The position numbers were made by a program, and so were the translations under genes. From Blakeslea trispora (lineage: Eukaryota; Mucoromycota; Mucoromycetes; Mucorales; Choanephoraceae), in contig JAIWNE010000009.1 in assembly GCA_025331445.1 (NCBI GenBank), positions 527,970 through 591,969 of the forward strand: a stretch of DNA of 64,000 nt, read 5' to 3'. The notes beneath the pieces were generated by a model. That model worked only from the letters and a program-made list of their open reading frames with translations, did not search any database and had not been told where the DNA came from. Of the stretch, positions 55,261 to 64,000 are shown piece after piece (positions within the stretch are counted from its first letter, which is position 1; each line of letters starts with the position of its first letter).

Positions 55261-56907
55261 TTAGAACATGCCATTCATTGCTAGCCTACTCTCTAGTTGC
55301 TGTGGCACTTTCCCCGCCATTTCTTCTTCTTTCTTCTTCTCCATCTTTTTAGTCGATAAACCACCTCTGTTCTTAATATAATCAGCGACCTTTTTGTGTC
55401 CAGACAATTTGGCCAAATCATATGGTGTATTGACTTTCTTGTATACAAATGAATTGATGTCAGATCCATATTTTTCAACTAACAGTGCTACAATGTCTAA
55501 ACTGCCCCTTCTTGCTGCCCAATGCAATGGTATCTCTCCTCGGTTATCTGGTTTTGAAACAGGTATTTGACATACTCTCAAAATATATGCTACAAGATCT
55601 CGATGACTTGATAGACAAGCAAAGTGTAAAGTATTGGCCCCTGTCAATAAACAAGAATTGTAAGTATATTCCAGTTTCAATAAAATGATGTATGTTAAAG
55701 AGTTTACCTGTAGTGTCAGTTTCCATATTTAGTACACCCTCCGTAACAGCGACAATAAAGTCTACAACCGAAGCATGGCCATTTTCAGCTGCCGCATGCA
55801 GTGCTGTTTTTTTCTTTTTGCCATATCCACGAGCAGACATAAGATCTCCGCCTGCTTGAACCAATTTTTGTAAACCTTCGAGCCAGCCAATGCTTGCAGC
55901 CAAGTAACATGGTGACACCTAAATAAACAAGTGCATTTAGTACATTTGTCATCCTCCTTCTTCTGCATTGTTCCATTTCATGCATACCCTATCTTCGTCT
56001 ATCTGACTCATTGACACCGCATTTGGATTTGCTCCTTGTTGCAGGAGTAGATCAAGCGACACAGGAGACTTAGTAACAATAAGAGCATGGATCATACCAT
56101 AGCCATATTTGACAGCATTCTGTGAAGGTGACTGCATGGCAGTATTAGGTGATCCTCCTCGGCGAAGAAAGTTACTGTATAACAGAATTAGTTGTTTTTC
56201 TTTTTTTTTTGTCTGATTTCAAAACTTTACTTTATAATTTTTTCGACATTTGCATCATCGCCTTGTTTTTTACAGATTGTATCCCAAAAAGCTTCAGAAC
56301 CACCAAAAATCAGTGGATCTGTTTTCTGTTGTTGTATTTTGAGATTGCCTGAAGGTGCGACAGCTGATAGTGAGGCTCTTGTGTTGCCTGTAGTTGAAGA
56401 GGCAGTTACACTACTTGGCGTTGAGTAGGCAGCTATACTACTTGGTGTTGAATAGGCAGATGCTACAGACGGATTGCGAGAAAAATTGGCTGGTTTTCTA
56501 TCATCATAAATCTGAGAATTATTTGAATTACTGGATATTGAACTATGAAGACTGGCAGAAGAACTGTCTCTGAATCTTCTTGCTCTATCTTCTATCCAAG
56601 GTGAAACTCGCTCAGAATAATCGGTTGATTGGTGATGGAGTGATTCGACTAGCTTGTCATACTTTTTTTTGTAAAATTGCATCTCTCTGACTGCTTTCTC
56701 ATATCGCTTTTGGCCGTCATAAACAATATCTTTAAGCTCATCGGTTTCGATCTTGAATGTCTGTGCTTGATTGTGGATCATTGACACAAGGTTCTGTTGA
56801 TCTTCAAGAAGTTTTCTGATTTCGTGTTGCAGACTATTTCGAAGCACATCGTCATTGACTTGTGTTATTAAAGAATTAATGCGTTGATTGTAAGATAAGT
56901 TTTCCAT
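55261..56907 (-). CDS. Coiled-coil and ankyrin-repeat protein
   Basis: Exons 56907-56231, 56174-55988, 55918-55708 and 55640-55261 (complement) give 484 residues. The N-terminal 120 residues are helical coiled coil (SLQHEIRKLLEDQQNLVSM, KKKYDKLVESL). A Ser/Thr linker with two STPSS repeats follows. From about 230 come ankyrin repeats: SLDLLLQQGANPNAV, TALHAAAENGHASVVDFI, NTLHFACLSSHRDLVAYIL, IPLHWAARRGSLDIVALLVE and TPYDLAKLSGHKKVADYI. The C-terminus is Lys/Glu-rich. It is probably an adaptor; the partner is unknown. The kinase gene follows on the same strand 240 bases downstream. Confidence 0.85.
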
Positions 56908-59900
56908 TATAAATTAGATTATGTACAAATTATTTAGAAAAAAGAAAGGAGGAAGAGAAAAGAGTAAACACAAGAAAAGAATAGAAAAAAAAAGAGAGAG
57001 AGAGATAAAAAGGAACGAAGGAAAAAGGTTAGAGCGTTTCTTTCTATGCCTTTTTTTTGTAACACGGCTGTGCCTCCTATTTATTTTTAATATGCAACTT
57101 TAAATGAATTCCCAATGTCAAATGTGTTTCTAACTCGTGACCGAGATTATAAAATCATTTTTGGAGTGACACTGTATCAGATTGCCTATAAAAGATCTTC
57201 ATTTCTTATCATTATAGATACATCATAGGCCGATAAAAGGCTGTCTATTTTTCACAAGTCTATTTAAAAAAAAGAAAAGATACTCAGATTACCCAGAAAA
57301 AAAAAAATCCATGACATTTCTTACTGGACAAGCTGGCTTTTCTACTAAAACATCACAGTAACCACTAACTTTTTTTAGAGCTCATTGTAATCATTGTTTA
57401 GAAAAAGAAAAATAGCTATAAAGCAAAGCTTATAATTAGTTAATCTGAATCATGTTTAAGCTGGTAGATCCATAAAAAAACCTGTTTTTTCTGTCTGTTT
57501 AAAAAATGCAAGGCATTTGTCTTTGAGAAAGTCATTTTAGTAAATATGTAGAGTTTGAATAGTCTACAGAGAAGTCTAAATTAATCAACCCTTCTTTTCT
57601 CTCTTTCTTTATCCTTCACTTTGAGAATCAAGTATGCTCCTATTGGGTCTTTTTCTAGCTTAAAAGAATAAGCGAGGAGTAAGTGAGAAAGAGAGTAAGC
57701 TAATGTCTGAATGAATCTCTGAGAGGAAGCTGTGTTATTAGTGTTGTTCTTTTTGAAATTCAGGAACAGACTATTATGAAAGAATTTTCCTCTTTTGTCC
57801 AGGTCTCAAATTGAAAATGCTTGCAGCAATATCTTCCTGAGCCAATAGAAATCTCTCAACATATAAACTCATGATTTACAAGCCTGTCAAAATACGCGCT
57901 CTTAGAGATATAGCCATAACTAAACATCTGAATATCATGTCAAAGAACATAACTTTGTACCACCGTACTATATTCTCTCTTTGTCCATAGCTATAATTCA
58001 TACTACTTTGGCTATGCCAAAATACAAACGAAATATGCTAGGAATCCCTTCACTCGCTCAACAAATGGTAGCGGCATACTGAAAATAACATGCAAAGTAG
58101 AGTAAGCATTTGCGCACATTAATTTGGCAAGTAAGCACGTGAATCTTATCTTTTACCTGTTCTTTGTTCTGGATTCTCGTATTTTTCTTTTTCTGAGAAT
58201 ACCATCCATGATTCTAGAAATAGATTTCAAGAAACTTTTATGGCTACACAAAAAAAACTTTTCAGGTATAATCAACCATCATCCTTGTCCGCGCTGTAGC
58301 TGTATAAAAACTTCCGCTATATTTATTTGCTCATACCTGCCTTTCTGTTCAACAATAAAATGTTTCCATTAGGTACTAGCAAGCTTGCTGTTGATAAAAC
58401 TTATGCTTCAATTCTTTAAGGAAAAAGTCCCTTGTATCAAAGTACATTTAAATTCGGTCTCTCTTATACCCTATCAATTTTTGTTGTCACTTAGAGGAGT
58501 TTACAAAATGCTATCTATAGGTTGATCTTTGACTATTTAGGCAAGGATATGAGCCTTTTCGGAAGCCAGCTGAGAGATGTTATATTGAATATAGGTTAGG
58601 TAAATTAGATACCCGATTGAATTATCGAGAAAGAGATCAACAAATGCTCCTCGACCAAAAAGTGTGTAAAGCAATAAACATAGTTTGCAAAATCATGGAA
58701 AGACAAAATCAGCCATTGTTGTTGACATATTGCATTATGCTGTCTAGTAAAATACATATAGAGCGCAGGAGCAGGATGACCGAGTTGAAGGAATCAAAGC
58801 TGTCAGGGATACCGAAATTGAGGAATTTGAACTTATGACTCACTTTTTTTTTTCGGCACCCTGTCCTTGGTCAAAGCAATCCAAATCGCGATAAAGAAAT
58901 AGAATACCCTTTGCATTTCTGGTTGCTATGTTACACAGGATTTTACTAAGTGAGGCACAAATTTAGTTTTTTTTTTTAATAAACAAAATCGAGCTCTGTT
59001 TTAAGATATAGCTAAAGTTAACCTAAAAGCTTATGATCGCTTTCACCAGCCATTGATTAATTTATTCCTTTTTTGTCGAGTGAAGGCACGTTGTACACTG
59101 TAAACTTGATCCTGTACGAGGTATCTTTTGTCTTATTTTTGCTTAAATGTTGTTTTGATGGAACCATCATTGTTACTCTGCACCCTCATCTAAATCAAAC
59201 TTATTCAGTCAAGAAGATAAGCAAGGAAAATTGAAATGTTTTTGAGAGTACTGCAGCTATTAAAGCAAACAGAAGATCTTTTACTCTAGCGCTAAAAGTT
59301 CTCGGATTGTTCAGAAACGAATTGATTTTTTGATAGTTTATAGGTTTAACTGCACAGATTGATGTATATCGCAAGACAATTAAAAAGCATAAGCAATTTT
59401 TATAAATCGAGCTTTTTTGAAATGGAAGGATCCTTAGATACTTAATGCAGGTTTTCGCAAATACCCCTAACAACATCAAGGGTAGTAACAATAAAATATT
59501 CACAAAAGGAAACTATTTAGCCCTTTCACAGATACAATTTGAAGTTGACAATGATGGTTAAACAAACTTGCTTATGGCTTGACTGTACAACCAGCATGTA
59601 ATGACTGCTCTATCTTAATATAAGCTTCGTATCACAACTTGTAAAACAATAGAATCCTCAAATCTTGATTTTTTCTGTGTCAATAAAAGAAATAGAGAAA
59701 ACATTATAAACACTTTCAAAGCATATATATTGGTCTATTTTTCTTACGCTATGCATATATGAACGTATATGCTTTTATCCAATCAGATAAATCAACATCT
59801 TTGGTTATCCCAAAAAATAAGATTACACCATTTCAGTCAGCTCAAAATCAATTGGCATCGATTCATTTCAAGACAAGATGCTATTTGACAATTCAATCTA

Positions 59901-62666
59901 ACGATTATCAAATCAATAGGATGTCCTATTGGTATATTTTGTTCTTTGTCAAGCTCAACTGAACTTGCTTTTCCTGTTTCTCACCAGACTATCTCATGTT
60001 CACATTTGATGCATTATTCTGATAACCTATGCAAGTAGTGCTAGAAGACATTCTCTATTAGCTTGAATCGTTCATTTGCGACAGCCATAACAGAAAACAT
60101 CAGCTAAACTTGAAGCTCTAGTCTACTGCCTACTGCTACACAACTGATTGGGGCTCTAGCAAAAACAAATGTATTGGACAAACATGACTACCTGTTGATT
60201 AGAGTAATTGTCAAAAATAAACATACGCACAATGGATTTGCAAAAAAAAAAGTAACTACCGAAAACGGCATGCATTTATTTCAGCACACTAGCCAATTTC
60301 TAGTAATCGCTTAAGGATATAAACTGAATTGGACAATAAGACTAAATCATAATGAAACTAGCTACATCGCATATACTCTAAAGCTCAAATGTATTATTCC
60401 AAACAATTTTATAGCATCTGCTTTGATGCTTGTGTATTGATAATTAGATGTAGCTGTGAAGCTAGATCAATATGCCTCCAAGGCATTTCATATGAAAAGC
60501 CACTATTTCTGTTGGATGTATATACTAAACCTTTGTTGCTACTTTGCGTCAGCACAGGCTTCATATGCTTCATCAGGAATGTATACATAGTGACAACATA
60601 TTTTCTTTCTTTTGGAAAAACTGCATTCGATGCTAGCTAATTTGACTTTGGTCAAGAGAGCTTTGTTCCTTTTATCCCACGTAACACTTTAATCGCATTT
60701 AAAAACTCCTCTCTCTAATAGCGATAATTTAGCGATGGCTTATGCCCATGTTCATAGATAATGTTTATTTAAGAAGCATGCCTTTTTTTTTATTACTTTT
60801 TCTAACAAACACCAAATAGCTTTACTAAGTTAATGATGCAAATGTTTATCATGCACTTAATTATTCCCTATGAATGCAACCTCTTGTCACTCGCTTACCA
60901 TCCTGCTTTTAATCTTTCAACCTTACTCAGTTTTTATCTGCACCTACAGACTTTACGTTAGCTGATATATCATATAGAACATATATCGTATAATGTTTAG
61001 CATTATCAAATCAGACACAGATCTTACTCTGTGCCACCATACCCAATCTCTGTTGTCATTTAATCCCTGTATTGAACACCACCCTCTCTTTGATCTTGTT
61101 TGATTCCTTTGACTTGGAAGATATGCTAAATTCATTCGTTTCGTGTTGCTATATCCATTTGTTAAGCGTATGCGTTGCTAGTAGCATCACCATCAGATGT
61201 CTCTAAGAGAAGTTTCTTGTACTAAAAGTTACTTTTCTGACCATCATCAGTTCAACAGAACGAATGACAATCAAAATTAAACTTTTCTTTACATCCTGAT
61301 AAACATGTAGTATTCGCAGTTTGTTCCCAGCTACTAATTTGATGTCTTCCTCTATCTTTCTCATTACTTTATCTTTTTGAGCATAAACATCAGGCACCGT
61401 CTCATACACTATGGTCTCGTCCGCAAATTTGACTAGCCCAACTCTGTGTTGGAAGTGCTAGTTCATATCTAATTTCGAATTCATTTCCAGAAATGAACTT
61501 GATATTTCCAAACAGAGCAAGGCTGCAGCTTTTCTCTATCCTACCGTACTGTCTCTTTTTTTCCAAAAAAGCGATTTTTTTTAAAATCATACTAAACACC
61601 AAGCCAAAAAGTCAAAGCAAAAAAGGCTAAATCATGTTTTTTTTTTTGGCTTGACGCTAAGCAATTGATAATTTGCCATTGTTGTCAAAAATATATGTAA
61701 TACCGTGTTGCTTAGCAGGTATATCACGTAGGTCAAAATATGTTTGGAAAGCCGTTTGACATAAAGACGTATAAGCAGTTGGTGACAATGCGAAAATACA
61801 CCACAACAACTTGGCAATTGAACAAACCATAGACAGGCATAGGTAGTGCAGACCTTCTATTTTGGGTACAATCAGATCAAGATAGAGACAGAAATCAGAG
61901 GGAGTGTAAGAACAAAGTTAGTAGCCATGACTCTTATTTCTTTGTATTCAGCAAATGAAGTACAAGTTTAGCGACTTTAGCTCTTTGAGCAAATCATAAG
62001 TCTGCACCTTTTAGTGTTTAACCTTGTATTCATAAAATGATGCAATGTCGCCATTCAAACAGCCATGTTTCTTTTTGATCCACAATCAGCAGTACGGTAA
62101 AAACATGATCATTTTACTAACAAACAGTGTACCTGTTTTTAGCAGTTTCTTGTCCTGCATGAACTATTCCATTAAAGCAGGAGAACAGCATACTATAAAG
62201 TGAATCAAATCTAGGAATTATGCAAGCTGAAATGAGATCATAGCTGGGAATCAAATTACAAAAAAAAGGTACAAGTACTTGTTCAACCTTGATGATGTTA
62301 ATCAATGATAAGTGCATTCTTCTCAAAAGCAAGAAATCAGGATGCGAAGAGTGCGCCTCCATTCAATCAAAACTGATAGATGTAAAATGCAAAAAAAAGA
62401 CAGGAAGGGCTTAATCAAACATCAAATACAAACACGCTAAAAAGGATTAAAATGAGGTCAAATAAACCTTAATACTGAGATGGCATATAGCAATGCTTCT
62501 TTTTATGGGCTAGTTTCGTGTAATTTTCCGAGAACATATTGTTCTGTGTTTTTCTTTAATGATGGGTTCAAATAATGATAAAAATGATACATATATGAAA
62601 ATGATACGAGATGCATGATTAAATAGACTACTTACAAACGAATGATAATAATGATAACAACAAGAA
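56908..62666. other. 5.8 kb gene desert
   Basis: No gene can be supported. Several frames of 60-100 codons (for example 59201-59503 minus, 60389-60640 plus, 61203-61409 and 61657-61830 minus) have no domain and no spliceable partners, and such lengths are expected by chance here. The minus strand around 61200-61600 is slightly coding-like in two frames and might be an old relic. No inverted repeats or long terminal repeats were noticed. Confidence 0.5.
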
Positions 62667-63278
62667 CTAATTTCCAGAATTCATTCTTAACTTTGCTTTC
62701 ACTTTGGCTTTGTATTTCTCGGCAGCAGAAAGATGATGCGCACTAGAGCGGGAGACTGTTAGCCGAGCAATAGGCACTAGATCATCGTCTCCATCTTCAC
62801 TCAAGTCGCTTAGTAAAGATAGACAATCTATATGTTTTTGTATCAGCAATCCTAAGGGCTCATCATCATCATCCTCTTCTTCCACACTTGAGCTACTTGA
62901 GAGAGAAGAAGCAGGCTGATATGTGGGCGAACGCACCATGTCTCGCCAGTTGGGCTGGGCTGTAGTAGGGGACAAAGGTGGCGGGGATACAGGAGGAGAC
63001 TGTTGATCATGATGATATAAATAAGTATTGTAATGGTGCTCCGAGACTAGATGGTGATGTGTAACCAACAGGCGAGATGGTGAAGTGCTTGTACTACGAC
63101 GCACTGTCTGCCTTCTATTGTCTAAGGATGAACTGGCTGTCATCATGCTTTTGGCCCTAGACATGGAGGTACCAGATCCAAGAGGGTTCATTGAATATTC
63201 CTCATGATAATGCTTTTGTCTTGTCAAATCTAAAAGAGGCATCGGCTTCTTCTTTCTGTAGTGTGCCAATTGAGCCAT
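62667..63278 (-). CDS. Hypothetical Ser/His-rich protein, 203 aa
   Basis: Single exon. The start MAQLAHYRKKKPMPLLDLTR at 63278 is preferred over an in-frame ATG 48 bases upstream, because the latter only adds a poly-Phe artefact from a T/A run. The protein is disordered, with His clusters (THHHLVSEHHYNTYLYHHD), a proline run, an acidic run (EEEDDDDE) and a basic end (AAEKYKAKVKAKLRM). No domain is recognised. It is divergent from the CEP104-like gene, 386 bases apart. Confidence 0.65.
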   Translation of the reverse strand: MAQLAHYRKKKPMPLLDLTRQKHYHEEYSMNPLGSGTSMSRAKSMMTASSSLDNRRQTVRRSTSTSPSRLLVTHHHLVSEHHYNTYLYHHDQQSPPVSPPPLSPTTAQPNWRDMVRSPTYQPASSLSSSSSVEEEDDDDEPLGLLIQKHIDCLSLLSDLSEDGDDDLVPIARLTVSRSSAHHLSAAEKYKAKVKAKLRMNSGN

Positions 63279-63664
63279 GATGAAAGAGAAAAGCAAAAAT
63301 ATTAAAAAAAAAAAAAACAAAAACAAAAATAAGTTTCCTATTTTTATATGAAATTTTTTTTTAACCTTCCGTACTTAGCCTTTTTTTTTATGGGCCTTTA
63401 AGGCTTATTTTTTCGGGCGAGAATCTTTTTTTTTCCACCCCTCAAATCTCTTGACATGTAACTTTTGCTGAGTTTATTCATTTATAACAGTTTGAGCATG
63501 TGTATTGTTAGAGAAATAGGAATTATTGCCACGAGACAAACACTATTAGACTCCCTAATTCATGAATTTCATTTTATTGTTTCAATGAAAGGGAGACAAG
63601 TCAGATCGCTCTTCTTCTCTTCTCTACACTTTCTTTTCTTTCATTATATTAATTTTATACCAAA
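63279..63664. other. Divergent promoter region, 63278 gene / CEP104-like gene
   Basis: T-runs, a GC-richer spot (GGGCCTTTAAGG near 63391) and a CT-rich segment before the CEP104-like ATG. No gene. Confidence 0.55.
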
Positions 63665-64000
63665 ATGGAACCCATACCCTTTGAGATTGCCCACTGCTCT
63701 TCATTTGAGCAAGACTATCAGCCAGATAATTTAACTGGTGAAATCAGCGAAAAGAGCCGAGGCTGGCAGACCAAAAAGTAAACAATAACAAAAAACACAA
63801 TTGTAATGATGATCATCTCACAGTTTGCTTTAAAGATATCCCGAGTATCCTCAAGATTTGATATTACAGTTCAAAGCAGGCCTTTGTCGTATCTTCAAAA
63901 TCGAGATCTTGTCTCATCACTACAAGATCGCTTCCCAGATTGAGTTTTATGCTGGCACCATGAAAGAGCAAGAGCAGGATTCAACCTATATTCAGTTCAA
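63665..64000 (+). CDS. CEP104-like protein, N-terminal part (runs off the window)
   Basis: Exons 63665-63777 and 63836-beyond 64000; the AAA-TAT join is in frame. After about 30 residues, SRGWQTKK, YPEYPQDLILQFKAGLCRIF and HHYKIASQIEFYAGT match the start of the CEP104 N-terminal jelly-roll domain (GW then FPQEIVLQ, then HQYMISSKIEFY in animal proteins). CEP104 is a microtubule plus-end and ciliary-tip protein with a central TOG domain. Only about 90 residues are visible here, so the TOG domain and zinc fingers cannot be checked. A pyrimidine-rich leader precedes the ATG. Confidence 0.72.

Noticed and set aside
59201..59503. 100-codon minus-strand frame with a hydrophobic start
   Set aside because: In 5.8 kb of AT-rich DNA about one such frame is expected by chance; no domain or exon partner is visible.
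60389..60640. 83-codon plus-strand frame in the desert
   Set aside because: Composition is Cys/Leu/Phe-biased and no family resemblance is seen; chance is sufficient.
1..64000. tRNA, rRNA and CRISPR signals
   Set aside because: No B-box-like TTCGANTCC with a fitting cloverleaf, no rRNA signature and no regularly spaced repeats were seen by eye; a tRNAscan-SE or Infernal run would be decisive.

Overview
The window is nuclear DNA from a filamentous fungus, most likely Mucorales (Mucoromycota). Supporting signs are an AT-rich background with long A/T homopolymers, many 50-75 nt introns with GTAAGT-like donors, eukaryotic genes throughout, and gene families typical of early-diverging fungi. I cannot fix the genus. 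No tRNA, rRNA, CRISPR array or bacterial operon was found. Gene models were spliced by hand; exon joins and phases were checked arithmetically, but there is no transcript or homology evidence.

Layout, left to right. 1-12.3 kb: the 3' end of an XMAP215/Stu2-type microtubule polymerase gene, a secreted Ser/Ala-rich probable GPI protein, a polyglutamine transcription factor ending in a WRKY/GCM1-like zinc finger, ribosomal protein eL13, and an unknown Ser-rich protein. 12.3-16.5 kb: a gene-free stretch with a candidate MITE and a GC-richer island. 16.5-30.3 kb: an unknown protein, a SAM-dependent methyltransferase, then a compact head-to-tail block of cyclin C, cullin-4 and TRAPPC10/Trs130. 30.3-33.5 kb: an RVxF + ankyrin protein that resembles a protein phosphatase 1 targeting subunit. 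33.5-39.6 kb: a decayed region with an Hsp20 pseudogene and a TA-flanked, internally deleted Tc1/mariner-like element.

39.6-56.9 kb is dense: a cyclic-nucleotide phosphodiesterase, a Ser-rich protein with a conserved-looking C-terminal block, the spindle checkpoint protein Mad1, a proline-rich protein, a TMEM198-like membrane protein, two small membrane-protein candidates, a CAMK-like kinase and a coiled-coil/ankyrin protein. 56.9-62.7 kb is a gene desert. The window ends with an unknown basic protein divergent from the first two exons of a CEP104-like gene.

The genes are ordinary cellular machinery rather than a cluster or single pathway: microtubule and mitosis (XMAP215, Mad1, CEP104), ubiquitin ligase (cullin-4), Mediator (cyclin C), trafficking (TRAPPC10), and signalling (PDE, kinase, PP1-docking candidates). 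I found no undescribed multi-gene system. The best leads are the WRKY-like factor, a ciliary-tip-type CEP104 N-terminus in a lineage thought to lack flagella, two consecutive GC-AG introns, an in-frame intron inside the PDE metal-binding motif, an acidic repeat tail on Mad1, and the TE remnants.
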